Of a stretch of 64,000 nucleotides of DNA, positions 34,340-44,516 are shown in pieces. Within the stretch, counting starts at the first letter, position 1. Each line of letters opens with the position of its first letter. Source of the stretch: Pirellulaceae bacterium. Its GTDB lineage: Bacteria > Planctomycetota > Planctomycetia > Pirellulales > Pirellulaceae. The position numbers and the translations under genes were made by a program. The notes under the pieces were generated by a model, which ran no database searches, was not told where the DNA came from, and saw only the letters and a program-made list of their open reading frames with translations. The stretch is from assembly GCA_028280445.1 (NCBI GenBank), contig JANQLU010000070.1:1-64000 (forward strand). Direction: 5' to 3'.

Positions 34340-34582
34340 CGTTTCTCCTCATTTAGATGAGTGTCATTGGGTTCCCCAACGTCATTACGCCAAAGGATTC
34401 AGAGATCTACTTTGAATTTTGCCTGAGATGCGATCGGCGATTGCCGTGCTGAAAAAAAGGTCGGTCAGCCGAGAGTCGAAACCGATCTCAAAAATCTTTG
34501 ATTTTTTCCCGCAAAAATGACGGCAAAAAAATTTTTAAAAAAATCATGTAGAATAAGAGATGTGAAACGCGTTTCAAATTAC

Positions 34583-35245
34583 ATGGGGTTTACCTTGAGC
34601 CAACGCTCCACCGCCGATGAATCAGTTCAGCTTTTGCAAGATTTGCGCGACGGCGATGATTCGGCTTTTGCAAAATTGTTTTCGATCCACCGGCCGAGAC
34701 TTGAAAAAATTGTTCGCTTTCGCATGGATCGACGATTGTACGGTCGTGTTGATCCGGATGATGTTTTGCAGGAGTCGTTTGTCGACGGGCAAAATCGTTT
34801 GGAAAACTTGAGAAATTCGCCCACCCATAGTTTTCTCGTTTGGATTCGGTTAATCGTAGGCCAAACCTTGATCAACGTTCATCGCAGACATTTGAAATCC
34901 GAGCGACGAGACGCGTCACGCGACGTTGCCATTCATTCAAAAAAACCCGATCCCAATACGTCGGATTCAATGGTTATTCAGCTGGCGGATTCGTTGACTT
35001 CTCCCAGCGCCGCGTTTTCCAAAAAAGAGATCTATGAAAAAGTGACTCAGGCGGTCGATTCGCTGGCAGAATCCGACCGGGAAATTGTTGCGATGCGGCA
35101 TTTCGAAGAACTCAGCAACAACGAAATCGCGGAAATACTTAACATTACTCCCAAAAATGCAAGTATTCGATACATTCGTGCGCTAGAGCGTTTGCGATCG
35201 CACTTGGCAAAATTTACTGATCTGTTTAACGACACGGTCAATTAA
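34583..35245 (+). CDS. ECF-type RNA polymerase sigma factor (planctomycete kinase-linked)
   Basis: A 220-residue sigma-70-family factor of the ECF type. Region 2 is at about 20-90 (FRMDRRLYGRVDPDDVLQES), with RLIVGQTLINVHRRHL following. Region 4 is at about 150-215 (LAESDREIVAMRHFEELSN then NEIAEILNITPKNASIRYIR), the promoter-binding helix-turn-helix. No anti-sigma factor is adjacent. Instead a Ser/Thr kinase starts 2 nt after the stop, the known planctomycete arrangement in which the kinase is thought to control the sigma factor. ATG at 34583 has no clear Shine-Dalgarno; a GTG at 34562 preceded by AAGAG is possible. Confidence 0.9.
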   Translation: MGFTLSQRSTADESVQLLQDLRDGDDSAFAKLFSIHRPRLEKIVRFRMDRRLYGRVDPDDVLQESFVDGQNRLENLRNSPTHSFLVWIRLIVGQTLINVHRRHLKSERRDASRDVAIHSKKPDPNTSDSMVIQLADSLTSPSAAFSKKEIYEKVTQAVDSLAESDREIVAMRHFEELSNNEIAEILNITPKNASIRYIRALERLRSHLAKFTDLFNDTVN

Positions 35246-35247
35246 CA

Positions 35248-37917
35248 ATGGAATCATCTCAATCCAACCTGGTTCACTCAGAATCGACGGATATCGAAAC
35301 CGTGATTGTTGACGTCGAACAACGGTTGCGCAATAGCGAGTATCCGGTGATCGAAGATTACTTGCAGCGTTATCCTGCGATCGCAGATGAAATTCGCCAA
35401 TTGCTGCCGATGGTTATCGCGCTGGAAAATGCAAAGCGGAGTCAGCCACTAACCGAGCAAACCCAGTGGAAGACTCCGACCATCGAGAGTTTGGGTGATT
35501 TTCAAATTGTTCGTGAGATCGGACGCGGCGGTATGGGCGTGGTGTTCGAGGCCCGCCAAAAATCGCTGGAACGACGTGTGGCGATCAAAGTTTTGCCGAA
35601 ACATCTGTTGATGTCGGATCGGCTGCTGGAATTGTTCCATCGCGAAGCAAAAACAGCAGCCCGATTGCATCATACGAATATTGTTCCCGTACTGGATATC
35701 GGCGAAGAAGACGGTTTGCATTATTTTGCGATGCAATATATCGAGGGCGTCGGTCTCAATCGAATCATTCAAGGTTGGTCGCGAAAACAGGAACAGGCGG
35801 CCACCAATTCGGACAATGATGAAAGTAAACGGTTGCGCAAAAAATTGGCAATCGATGATTTTTCCAATGAATCTCAACCAGAAAAAAAACAATACGATTC
35901 AGCAATCGCTTTGGATGGAATCCACTACTGGAAAAGCGTTGCCAGAATCGGATTGCAAGTTGCCGATGCATTGGATTACTCACATCGCCATCAAGTGTTG
36001 CATCGCGATATCAAACCATCGAACTTACTGATTCAAAATGATGGGAAAGTTTGGGTCACGGATTTCGGCGTGTCGAAAGCGTTTCAGGATTTGTCGTTAA
36101 CCAAAACCGGTGATGTCGTCGGTACACCGAGATACATGGCTCCGGAACAATGTCGCGGCAAAGCGACCGAGCAAAGTGATATCTACAGCCTCGGTGTGAC
36201 CTTGTTTGAACTACTTGCAGGAAAAATTGCCGATCAGTCTGTCCGAGATTCATCGATTTCCAGTCCGGGAACACATTTTCATCAGCTGCGGAGCATCCGT
36301 AAATTCAAACCGTCCATTCCGAAAGATTTGGAAACCATCATTCAACGGGCAACGGCATTTGATCCCAAAAACCGGTTTAGTTCTGCGGCGGACATGGCTG
36401 TCGATTTGCAGCGTTTTATTTTCGATCAACCGATTCGCTCGCGGCGAGCGGGGTGGGTCGAACGGACCGTGCGCTGGTGCAAACGCAAACCGGCGCTGGC
36501 CAGTCTGACGGCATTGGCGGCGACGTTGCTGTGCGCGCTGTTGACGGTCAGTACGATGAGCTATTTGCGCGAGCGCAATCAGCGTGAGAAAATCGAAGCG
36601 GTGCTGTCTTTGTCGGTGGATTCGTTGGACAAGGTCTTTGAACAGGATGAAATTCTCGAAGCGGAAAGTTTTCGAGCAACCTGGATCTCGGGAGACGATT
36701 CGCGATATGAAACTTTAGAAGCGTCTCCCAAAACGGCTTCGTTGCTCGAACGTCTGCTCCCCTACTACGATCGGCTCGCAGAATTGGAAAACAGCAATCC
36801 AAAATTACAACTGGCAGCCGCGCACGCGACACGCCGAATCGGTGAAATCAACATGCGACTCGGACACATGGATGAAGCGATCGTGGCATTTAATTCAGCG
36901 ATCGATCGTTATTCGAAACTGCCGCATGCTGAATTTTCGGTTGACCAGCGAATCCAAACCGCGACGGGTTGGTCACAAACCTGGTCGGATCTCGGACAGT
37001 TGAAATACCAGCAATACGAGATCGAAAAAGGAAAATATTTTTATCGACAAGCGTTAAACGTTTTGCTGAAAAATCAATTTGAGTCCATCAGAAAATCTTC
37101 GGAAATCCAATTCGCTATCGCACGAGCGAATTACAGTCTCGGGATTTTCCCCAAACCGCCTCCCCGGTTCAAACGTGATTTTAAACTGTTTCGGCTGGGC
37201 CCAACGTCCGATTATCGGCAACGCATGGTTTACATCGACAATGCGATTGAAACGCTGCAACAGCTGTTGAAACACCATCCGCAATCAGCGAATGCCCAAA
37301 GTTTGCTCGCGCAGTGTACGCAACAAAAAGCCAGATCGGCATTCGAGCCGGAGATGGAACAAGCGATCGAAATGTTCCGCGAGCTGGTAGAAAAATATCC
37401 GCGCGTGGAACGCTACGCGATTAATCTTGCTTTCGCCTACGCTTCGATCAATCCGCCGCGTCTCCCTCCGCACCATCGCGATGAAGCAATTTCTCGCCTC
37501 AACAAAGCGCTGGATTTATCGAAAAATTTCCAGTCTTCGGTCCAGCTCAATAATTTCCTGGCCCACGCCAACCATAAATTAGCGTCGCTCTACCATATCA
37601 AAGTGAAGCAGAGGCGCCGCTCAAAAGAACAAAATGATTTCCTCGACAAAGCGGAGAAGCATGCTCGACTGGCCGCAAAATTTCTGGCGGCCAATGCACA
37701 CATCGACAACGAGTGGAATTTCATCTGGCACATCAAATTTCGCGAGTTACTCATTCGAATTTTGCGGCAACGACGTTCGGACGAGTACATTATCGAAGCC
37801 CAATGTTTGTTGAACGCGACGCTCGAAGAGTTGGAACAGAAAAAAATTGATACCACGGACAAAGACACGTTGCAACAATTGAAAGATCTCGAATTTGCGC
37901 TAAAAAAATTGCTTTAA
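35248..37917 (+). CDS. Membrane Ser/Thr protein kinase with TPR-like C-terminus
   Basis: An 889-residue kinase translated 2 nt behind the sigma factor. The N-terminal 75 residues (PVIEDYLQRYPAIADEIRQLL) are the typical pre-kinase segment of planctomycete kinases. Kinase domain at about 84-390: glycine loop GRGGMG at 92-97, Lys114 in VAIKVLPK, HRDIKPSN, DFGVSKAF and APEQ. A charged insert of about 45 residues rich in Lys, Asp and Glu separates the lobes. One membrane segment lies near 415-436 (ALAATLLCALLTVSTMSYL). The rest is helical with TPR-like units (GHMDEAIVAFNSAIDRYSKL, KHHPQSANAQSLLAQ), probably a protein-binding module on the other side of the membrane. Confidence 0.93.
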   Translation: MESSQSNLVHSESTDIETVIVDVEQRLRNSEYPVIEDYLQRYPAIADEIRQLLPMVIALENAKRSQPLTEQTQWKTPTIESLGDFQIVREIGRGGMGVVFEARQKSLERRVAIKVLPKHLLMSDRLLELFHREAKTAARLHHTNIVPVLDIGEEDGLHYFAMQYIEGVGLNRIIQGWSRKQEQAATNSDNDESKRLRKKLAIDDFSNESQPEKKQYDSAIALDGIHYWKSVARIGLQVADALDYSHRHQVLHRDIKPSNLLIQNDGKVWVTDFGVSKAFQDLSLTKTGDVVGTPRYMAPEQCRGKATEQSDIYSLGVTLFELLAGKIADQSVRDSSISSPGTHFHQLRSIRKFKPSIPKDLETIIQRATAFDPKNRFSSAADMAVDLQRFIFDQPIRSRRAGWVERTVRWCKRKPALASLTALAATLLCALLTVSTMSYLRERNQREKIEAVLSLSVDSLDKVFEQDEILEAESFRATWISGDDSRYETLEASPKTASLLERLLPYYDRLAELENSNPKLQLAAAHATRRIGEINMRLGHMDEAIVAFNSAIDRYSKLPHAEFSVDQRIQTATGWSQTWSDLGQLKYQQYEIEKGKYFYRQALNVLLKNQFESIRKSSEIQFAIARANYSLGIFPKPPPRFKRDFKLFRLGPTSDYRQRMVYIDNAIETLQQLLKHHPQSANAQSLLAQCTQQKARSAFEPEMEQAIEMFRELVEKYPRVERYAINLAFAYASINPPRLPPHHRDEAISRLNKALDLSKNFQSSVQLNNFLAHANHKLASLYHIKVKQRRRSKEQNDFLDKAEKHARLAAKFLAANAHIDNEWNFIWHIKFRELLIRILRQRRSDEYIIEAQCLLNATLEELEQKKIDTTDKDTLQQLKDLEFALKKLL

Positions 37918-38029
37918 AATTCTCAGCTGTGATGCGTTTCTGGTTTTTGGGTTGTTGGTGATAGGAAGGGCGAGGCTCCAGGAAGCGCAAAGTTCCAGGG
38001 AGGGCGAGGCTCCTGCCGAGCCTGATCCT

Positions 38030-38100
38030 GTGAGCGGCAAGGCGCTAAGCCGCCGGTTTGTCAGCAATAACGTACCGGCGGCTAGCGCCTTGCCGCTCAC
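38030..38100. repeat. Hairpin repeat family C
   Basis: GTGAGCGGCAAGGCGCTAAG and CTAGCGCCTTGCCGCTCAC arms with inner CCGCCGG/CCGGCGG. Just before it (37965-38025) are two or three copies of GGGCGAGGCTCC. It follows the kinase stop codon by 113 bp. Confidence 0.88.
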
Positions 38101-38177
38101 TAAGGCTGCTTGCTGAATGCGACACTTTCTAAAGCTGCTCGAAACGCTGGGCGTTCAATGCACAGTCACGACACGAG

Positions 38178-39074
38178 TCATTGGTTTTTAGACAATCGAA
38201 CAAAACTTTTCAAATAGTCGATTTCTGCGTCCGTTTTTCGAACGCCGACAAAGATCTGTTTTTGAATTCCCTGTTTGCCGATTTTGATCGCTCGGAGATT
38301 CATCTGTTTTTTGTATTGATCTACCAACCATCCGGGCAATGCCGTGACGCCGCGATTGTTGGCTACCATTTGCAGCATGATGTCCGTTGTCTCAATCGTT
38401 TTGTGTTTTTGTGGACTCATCCCCGCGGGTATCAGAAACTGGCGATAGATATCCAATCGCTCGATCGAAACCGGGTAGGCAATCAGCGTTTCCGTTGACA
38501 AATCATCGGGTTTTACAAATCGTTTTTTAGACAAATGATGGTCGACCGATACGACCAGGACCAATTCGTAATCAAATGCCGGTTCGAACAACAATTCAGA
38601 TTTAAATTGCGGGTCTGGTGTCACAAGTAAATCGATGTCGTAATTCAGTAGCGCCATGATGCCGCCAAATTGAAATTCGGGACGGACATCGACATCAACC
38701 AACGGCCATTTTTTTAGGAACGGATCGACAACCCGCAACAACCATCGATAACACGGGTGACATTCCATCCCGATACGCAACGTACCACGGCGACCGGCTG
38801 CAAAATCCTGCATCAAACTCTCCGCGTTTTCCAATTGCGGCAACAGCCGATGAGCGAGATCGAGCAAGTATTGGCCTGCTTGGGTCAGTCGCAATCGTCG
38901 TCCGTCTTTTTCCCAGAATTTGACACCCAGTTGTTGCTCGAGCTTTTTGATTGAGTGGCTGATCGCTGATTGAGTGAGGAACAATTCGTTCGCTGCTTCG
39001 GTAACCGTACCGACGCGATCAACTGTTTGAATGATTTCTAAATGTGTTCGTTCGAGCATTTGATGTCTTTCCAT
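38178..39074 (-). CDS. metR: LysR-family regulator, MetR-like
   Basis: A 298-residue LysR-type regulator. The N-terminal helix-turn-helix is at about 6-65 (LEIIQTVDRVGTVTEAANEL then TQSAISHSIKKLEQQLGVKF). The C-terminal 200 residues are the effector-binding domain, with RIGMECHPCYRWLLRVVDPF, the MetR-like segment around a Cys-Tyr pair. It is divergent from metE across a 152-bp gap, the standard arrangement in which MetR activates metE with homocysteine as co-activator. ATG at 39074 or 39059; the frame is open to 39104. Confidence 0.9.
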   Translation of the reverse strand: MERHQMLERTHLEIIQTVDRVGTVTEAANELFLTQSAISHSIKKLEQQLGVKFWEKDGRRLRLTQAGQYLLDLAHRLLPQLENAESLMQDFAAGRRGTLRIGMECHPCYRWLLRVVDPFLKKWPLVDVDVRPEFQFGGIMALLNYDIDLLVTPDPQFKSELLFEPAFDYELVLVVSVDHHLSKKRFVKPDDLSTETLIAYPVSIERLDIYRQFLIPAGMSPQKHKTIETTDIMLQMVANNRGVTALPGWLVDQYKKQMNLRAIKIGKQGIQKQIFVGVRKTDAEIDYLKSFVRLSKNQ

Positions 39075-39113
39075 AAGCCGTCGACGCGGCGCTAAAGTTG
39101 GCAATTTTATTCA

Positions 39114-39126
39114 TGAGCAAAATTCA
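39114..39126. promoter_or_regulatory. Candidate MetR binding site
   Basis: TGAG-CAAAA-TTCA differs in one base from the MetR consensus TGAA-N5-TTCA. It lies in the metR/metE intergenic region about 100 bp before metE. A further TTCA-TGGG-TGAA at about 39156-39167 is the everted form. Known MetR sites come in tandem pairs, which fits. Confidence 0.5.
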
Positions 39127-39226
39127 TTGAATGATGAAATTTTAACATTTTTGTTCATGGGTGAAATGGCCTAAGATTTCACTTCACCGAGACAAACCAT
39201 GGCCTAACTAATCTGAGGAACACCGG

Positions 39227-41512
39227 ATGATCACCACCCACAACTTGGGTTTCCCAAGGATCGGAGCGAAACGAGAACTCAAATTCGCCGTCGAAAAATA
39301 TTGGCGAGGCAAGCTAACAGAATCTGAATTGCAACGCCTCGTCACGACGCTGCGTCAAAAACACTGGCAGCAGCAAGACAACATCGATTGGATCCCAGTC
39401 GGAGATTTTTCGTTTTACGATCAAGTGTTGGACGCAAGTTTTATATTGGGCAATGTTCCGACTCGGACAAACATTGACCTGCACACCGAACTGGATGCCT
39501 ATTTTCGCGTGGCACGGGGACGTTCGGTCGGTGATACCGAAGCCAGTTCGATTGCTGCGTCGGAAATGACCAAATGGTTCGACACCAATTATCACTATCT
39601 GGTGCCCGAGTTTTCGTCGACCACGGAATTCAAACTTCAAGCCGATCGCCTGCTGGCGCAGATCGATGAAGCGTTGCAGTTGAGAGACACCATCAAACCG
39701 GTCATCATTGGACCGCTCACGTATCTTTGGCTCGGCAAATCGCTGGATCGTACACAACCCCTCGACCTGCTGAACAAAATACTGCCGGTCTACAACGAAT
39801 TACTGGAATTGTTATTCAAGCGCGGGATTCAATGGGTACAAATCGACGAACCCATTCTCGCAACTGATTTATCTGCAGAATGGTGCGAAGCATTCAAAAA
39901 TACCTACAGTCGTTTCAGCAAGAATCGGCCCCGAATTCTGTTGGCCAGTTATTTTGGGCAGCTCAGGGAAAATCTGGATTGGGCGTGTGAGCTTCCCGTC
40001 GACGGTTTGCATCTGGATGTTAGTGTCTCGAACAGCGACGTCGCGCAAGCGATTGAATTGTTGCCAGCGGACATGATATTGTCTCTGGGAGTCATTAGTG
40101 GACGCAACGTCTGGAAAAGCGATTTGAACACGTTGCTCGATTGGCTCGAACCAATTGCCAGTCGCTTGCAGTCGCGTTTGTGGATTGCACCGTCGTGTTC
40201 GCTGTTGCATGTTCCCGTTGATTTGTCCAACGAAGAAAAAATCGATCGGGAAATCGCTCCTTGGCTTGCGTTTGCCGTCCAAAAACTCGATGAACTCAAC
40301 ATCTTGGCTACCGCACTGAACGATGGCCGGCAAGCCGTGGCAGACAAGTTAAAAGACAATGCCGAGGCAATCGCCGCTCGTACAAATTCACCGCGAACTC
40401 GCAATCTCGATGTACAACAGCGAGTCAAAGATATTAGCGCAGATGATACGCAAAGACAATCTCCATTTCCGGCTCGGTCCATCGAACAACGCCAGAAACT
40501 GAATTTGCCAATTTTTCCAACGACGACCATTGGTTCATTCCCACAAACCGACGAGATTCGTCGAACGCGACGGCAGTTCAAATCTGGGAACATGCCAGAA
40601 CCGGATTATCTGAAAAAAATGAGATCCGAAATCGCCGATTGCATCAAACGCCAGGAACAACTCGGTTTGGACGTCTTGGTCCATGGCGAAGCAGAACGCA
40701 ATGACATGGTGGAATATTTTGGCGAACAACTGATTGGGTGTACTTTTACTGAATACGGTTGGGTTCAATCTTATGGATCGCGATGCGTTAAACCACCTAT
40801 CATTTATGGAGACATTTCACGCCGCCAAGCGATGACCGTGGGTTGGACCGAGTACGCGCAATCGCTGACGGACAAACCGGTCAAAGGCATGCTGACCGGC
40901 CCGGTGACGATTCTGAATTGGTCGTTCGTTCGCGATGACCAGCCGCGGCAAACGACGTGTGCTCAACTTGCGTTGGCAATTCGCGACGAAGTACTCGATT
41001 TAGAACGAGTGGGGATCAACATTATTCAAATCGACGAACCGGCGATCCGCGAGGGGCTTCCGTTGCGCCATCGCGACGCGTCGGCCTATTTGGAATGGGC
41101 GATTGGTTGCTTTCGTTTGGCTGCCAATGGCGTCCGCGACGAGACACAAATTCATACTCACATGTGTTATTCGGAGTTCAACGAGATTATCCAGTCAATT
41201 ACGGAAATGGATGCCGATGTCATCACCATCGAAGCGTCGCGTTCGAACATGGAACTCGTCAACGCTTTCGTTGATTTTGAGTACCCCAACGACATCGGAC
41301 CCGGCGTTTACGATATTCACTCACCGAACATACCATCGACCGATCAAATGGTTGATCGACTCCAAATGGTGAGCGAACATCTACCCCAGGAGCGGTTGTG
41401 GGTTAACCCCGACTGCGGGCTAAAAACTCGCAAGTGGGACGAAGTGTCACCGGCCATCGAGAATATGGTCACTGCGGCATCAATTCTGCGAAACTTGGTC
41501 GCGGTGAATTGA
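39227..41512 (+). CDS. metE: Cobalamin-independent methionine synthase
   Basis: A 761-residue enzyme that transfers the methyl group of 5-methyltetrahydropteroyl-triglutamate to homocysteine, making methionine in the cytoplasm. Both barrel halves are present. The start ([21 protein letters not shown]) and the substrate-binding part ([20 protein letters not shown]) match the family. Zinc ligands are in HTHMCYSEF (about 643-648), the Glu in ITIEAS, and NPDCGLKTR (Cys near 728). The usual length is 750-770. TGAGGAACACC before the ATG gives a Shine-Dalgarno. A MetR gene is divergent upstream. No cobalamin riboswitch is visible in the short leader. Confidence 0.97.
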   Translation: MITTHNLGFPRIGAKRELKFAVEKYWRGKLTESELQRLVTTLRQKHWQQQDNIDWIPVGDFSFYDQVLDASFILGNVPTRTNIDLHTELDAYFRVARGRSVGDTEASSIAASEMTKWFDTNYHYLVPEFSSTTEFKLQADRLLAQIDEALQLRDTIKPVIIGPLTYLWLGKSLDRTQPLDLLNKILPVYNELLELLFKRGIQWVQIDEPILATDLSAEWCEAFKNTYSRFSKNRPRILLASYFGQLRENLDWACELPVDGLHLDVSVSNSDVAQAIELLPADMILSLGVISGRNVWKSDLNTLLDWLEPIASRLQSRLWIAPSCSLLHVPVDLSNEEKIDREIAPWLAFAVQKLDELNILATALNDGRQAVADKLKDNAEAIAARTNSPRTRNLDVQQRVKDISADDTQRQSPFPARSIEQRQKLNLPIFPTTTIGSFPQTDEIRRTRRQFKSGNMPEPDYLKKMRSEIADCIKRQEQLGLDVLVHGEAERNDMVEYFGEQLIGCTFTEYGWVQSYGSRCVKPPIIYGDISRRQAMTVGWTEYAQSLTDKPVKGMLTGPVTILNWSFVRDDQPRQTTCAQLALAIRDEVLDLERVGINIIQIDEPAIREGLPLRHRDASAYLEWAIGCFRLAANGVRDETQIHTHMCYSEFNEIIQSITEMDADVITIEASRSNMELVNAFVDFEYPNDIGPGVYDIHSPNIPSTDQMVDRLQMVSEHLPQERLWVNPDCGLKTRKWDEVSPAIENMVTAASILRNLVAVN

Positions 41513-41551
41513 TGCGTTGCATCTCTGAATCGTCACCTTCCGCAAACCTTG

Positions 41552-41605
41552 CAAGCCGCCGGTTTGTTAGCGTTTCGAACCGGCGGCTAGCGCCTTGCCG
41601 CTCAC
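41552..41605. repeat. Hairpin repeat family C, truncated left arm
   Basis: AAGCCGCCGGTT pairs with AACCGGCGGCTAG, and the outer right arm CGCCTTGCCGCTCAC has no full partner. It follows metE by 39 bp, with a nearby GGGAGCCTCGCCCCC. Confidence 0.8.
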
Positions 41606-41683
41606 CGGTGGTGTTGCCATGCATAAGAGCAGCCTGCGGTTTCGTGGGAGCCTCGCCCCCGAAATTATCTGTGCAGCGTGTTG

Positions 41684-42709
41684 TTAAACGGCGCCTGGAA
41701 ACCCGCTTGGAAGCATGTTGATGTATTGCACCATTCGAGGACGTTGACCGAGATTCGGTCGGCTTCCATGCGGGAGCCATTGATTCCAAATCACCAGGTC
41801 ACCGGCTTCACCACCAATAGGTGTCGAGCCGAGTGCATGGAGGTCTTGTTGCTGAGGATCAGCATCGGTGGGCAATTCAGATAACCACGCTGACAGTCGT
41901 TTGTGGAATTCTGGCACAACAGTCAATGCACCTTGCTCGGGCGGTGTGTCGGTCAGATACAAAATCCCCTGTGTTCCGAATTCCAGGGACACGTCAAAAT
42001 TCAAATCCCAATGCAAGTCTGGTCCTGGAAACGGAAATTCTGTGCGTTGCGGTGGATGAAAACCGCACCGATCGGCGGTCGCCCACAAATCGGCAGTACC
42101 CCAAAGTTGCGCGAATGCTTTGTGGATGCGTTTTGATTTTCGATTGACTTCCAAAACAGGATGTTGAATCAACTCAACCATGATTCCTTGACGCGCAGAA
42201 TTGTTGTACCAGGAATCAGGTATTTCGGGATTCGCATCGACATAGTCCCAGATCAGCTGTTCCGCGTTTTTCCGATCAATTTCTGAAACAGCATCCTTGA
42301 GAACGACGTAACCCAGTTCCTCCCAACAACCAAGGTCGTCGTCAGACAGAACTGCAGGCATGCTTTCGACCGAATGTAACCATTTCGCAACGATCTCCGA
42401 ATGAGGTTGAGCATGAACGACCGCTTGCAGACGCTCGACCGTAATTTGATCGGGTTGTCCGACCGTCGATACAATCCACGCTTCGAATTCGGAAAAGGAC
42501 GGAGCCGTCGTGAACAAATATTGCATAGTTTGATGCAGTCCGAGTCCACAGGCATTGAGTACCGTTTTATCCCAATCGCGTTCGTTGATTCGGTCACCAA
42601 CTTGACCGTTTCTGGCAACCATCGCCGCGGACCAAATTCGTTTGAGATGCGGCACACCGAGCAGCCCACATTCGGTCGACGACGCAATTGTATTGGAATC
42701 ATTCACCAT
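41684..42709 (-). CDS. Phytanoyl-CoA dioxygenase (PhyH)-like Fe(II)/2-oxoglutarate oxygenase
   Basis: A 341-residue soluble oxygenase. The iron ligands are the His-x-Asp in LHWDLNFD and the distal His in WLPHGSRPN, and the 2-oxoglutarate Arg is in GQRPRMVQY. PEQGALTVVPEFHKRL and GGEAGDLVIWN are the usual PhyH motifs. The first ~95 residues are an extra helical part. Such enzymes hydroxylate small molecules or lipids; the substrate is unknown. A single gene between metE (convergent) and a lipoprotein (divergent). Confidence 0.9.
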   Translation of the reverse strand: MVNDSNTIASSTECGLLGVPHLKRIWSAAMVARNGQVGDRINERDWDKTVLNACGLGLHQTMQYLFTTAPSFSEFEAWIVSTVGQPDQITVERLQAVVHAQPHSEIVAKWLHSVESMPAVLSDDDLGCWEELGYVVLKDAVSEIDRKNAEQLIWDYVDANPEIPDSWYNNSARQGIMVELIQHPVLEVNRKSKRIHKAFAQLWGTADLWATADRCGFHPPQRTEFPFPGPDLHWDLNFDVSLEFGTQGILYLTDTPPEQGALTVVPEFHKRLSAWLSELPTDADPQQQDLHALGSTPIGGEAGDLVIWNQWLPHGSRPNLGQRPRMVQYINMLPSGFPGAV

Positions 42710-42802
42710 GTTTCACTTGTCGGATCACTTCCCAGATTTTTCTACGTCCGATTGTAACGGCAGCAGTTTGGGCTATTTCCACCGGCCGATCCAAAAAAAC
42801 GG

Positions 42803-42864
42803 TTTTGACAGGATTTACAGGATGACCAGGATGTTTTTCGGATCTTATCCTGTCAATCCTGTCC
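42803..42864. repeat. GACAGGAT-type repeat (family E)
   Basis: TTTTGACAGGATTTACAGGA and TCCTGTCAATCCTGTCC arms around an 18-nt centre, as at 13109. It lies between two divergent genes, unlike most other repeats here. A degenerate family A arm (CCACCGGCCGATCC) lies just before it. The remaining 42710-43009 shows nothing else. Confidence 0.83.
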
Positions 42865-43009
42865 AAAGAGATTTGGAGAACTGCAATTGGTCTTAAATTG
42901 GCGGCCGGAACCAGTCATACAAAAAAAGCAAAAAAACGTGTCCGGAGAATGTTGTCCTTGGGAATTAAACATTGACAGACAACAAAATCACTCCTTTGTA
43001 GGCAGCAAA

Positions 43010-43411
43010 ATGCACAATTTTATCCGAATCCGCCTCGCTATTTTGTTAGCAATTCCCGTCGTGACATCGATCACCGGTTGTGGCAGCACGGGAGATCATT
43101 TGAATTTTACGGTTGCCGGCGTCGAGCAAGTTGCTGTCGGCAAAACGCTGGATTTTGAATTGGAACGTGTCGTTCACGATGGGACGGTCTATCGATCCTA
43201 CAAAATTGAGACTTATCAATTTCAGTGTGAACCGTCCGGGGCAGTCAGCATCGACAAACAGAATTCCAAATTGACTGTGAACCAATCAGGAAAGATCAAA
43301 TTCTGGGTGGAGGCCACCGTCACCCCAACTGAACTGCAAAAACCTTACGCGGATTGGGAAACCAAAACGCTCAAAAGCAATGTCGTTTCAATCGAGGTCA
43401 ACGATTCCTAA
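43010..43411 (+). CDS. Small lipoprotein of unknown function
   Basis: A 133-residue protein beginning with a lipoprotein signal (RLAILLAIPVVTSITGCGST); the Cys of ITGC is the predicted lipid anchor. The mature part is beta-rich, with GVEQVAVGKTLDFELERVV, resembling small immunoglobulin-like or cell-surface beta domains. The frame is open to 42887, but the signal starts directly at the ATG at 43010. It is not in an operon. Confidence 0.78.
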   Translation: MHNFIRIRLAILLAIPVVTSITGCGSTGDHLNFTVAGVEQVAVGKTLDFELERVVHDGTVYRSYKIETYQFQCEPSGAVSIDKQNSKLTVNQSGKIKFWVEATVTPTELQKPYADWETKTLKSNVVSIEVNDS

Positions 43412-43445
43412 AGAGATTGTCACGTCTCAAATATGGCTTGGGCCG

Positions 43446-44516
43446 CTATTTTTTTAGCTGGCCCCCATATTCGTTTTTGGGGTTACGATACATCGAATGT
43501 AAATGGTCTTTCGGATCTCGTCCTAGATCCTGGCAAGCATATTCGATGATCAAACTGGGACTTTGAATGTAGTAAGAGATATCGCTGCCTTTTTGAGTTC
43601 CGCCGCCCCAGGCAAATCGCATTTTGTCATATTCGCTCATAATCTGCTTCATTCGTTGCTCTGCGTGGCTTTTGGGCAGATGTTTGACCCAATTCGAAAT
43701 CAATTTGGTCAGCGCCTTTTTCTGTTTCTCATTAAACTGCTTGACTTCAATCCCGACGGCGCGAGGAATTCTGCCATCGTTGCCTGGTCCGGTTCGAATT
43801 CGAACGCGGCGTTTGCTGATCTGCGCTGACGCCAATTGTTTTTTGTCGAGGCTTTGAACGAGAGCATACGCATCGTTGGTTTCACCTTGGAAAGGCACCA
43901 CGGATTTTTTCGCCACGGAATACTTGTGAGGCTGAGTGCCGATAAAACTTGGTGAGATGGTCAGTTTTTTTCCCTGAATTGCGACATTCAACCCGATGTG
44001 GTGGCCATCCAGTTGAACTGCCCATGGATCAGAGGCGGATGGTTTTCCAAAAACAACGATGGCAAAATCTTCGGTGCCGAATCCTTGTCGCCGTCGGCCG
44101 CCGCTGAGCAATTGATCGTCGGCAATCATGATGTCAACCATTTTTTGGTAGCCGTATTCGCTCAATATCGACGCCAGCAAATCACAAGCCGCCTTGGCCT
44201 GTTTAGAATTCATTTCGCCAAACCGAACTCCGCCAGCACCACGCCGCGCCGGCAAATTGGTCCATTGTCGCCGCTCACCGCTGTCGATTTTGTGTCGAGC
44301 TTTTGCGCCCAGTTCTTCGCCCAGCGATTTGAGAAACGCATTGCCGGCTTTGGCCATCGATTCCGGGGAATGATCTGATTTGGCCGGGCGATGGGAAGCG
44401 ACGGTAAAACTCACATCGGAGACGTAATCGGAGCGTTTGGGTTTTGTATCCTGGGCAACACAAAATGATGAGCCTACGAACATCAAAACAACTAGCAAAT
44501 ATGAAGTTCTTTTCAC
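43446..44516 (-). CDS. DUF3500 domain-containing exported protein
   Basis: A 356-residue protein of the DUF3500 family. Signal peptide VKRTSYLLVVLMFVGSSFC with cleavage near VAQ. Family motifs are WAVQLDGHHIGLNVAI, ISPSFIGTQPHKY and RMKQIMSEYDKMRFAWGGGT. The start is GTG at 44516, because GAGGATAAAACC gives a good Shine-Dalgarno at 7 nt. Function unknown; members are found in many environmental bacteria. A single gene. Confidence 0.9.
   Translation of the reverse strand: MKRTSYLLVVLMFVGSSFCVAQDTKPKRSDYVSDVSFTVASHRPAKSDHSPESMAKAGNAFLKSLGEELGAKARHKIDSGERRQWTNLPARRGAGGVRFGEMNSKQAKAACDLLASILSEYGYQKMVDIMIADDQLLSGGRRRQGFGTEDFAIVVFGKPSASDPWAVQLDGHHIGLNVAIQGKKLTISPSFIGTQPHKYSVAKKSVVPFQGETNDAYALVQSLDKKQLASAQISKRRVRIRTGPGNDGRIPRAVGIEVKQFNEKQKKALTKLISNWVKHLPKSHAEQRMKQIMSEYDKMRFAWGGGTQKGSDISYYIQSPSLIIEYACQDLGRDPKDHLHSMYRNPKNEYGGQLKK

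Noticed and set aside
39075-39226. Cobalamin riboswitch in front of metE
   Set aside because: The leader is too short, and no B12-box-like sequence is visible.
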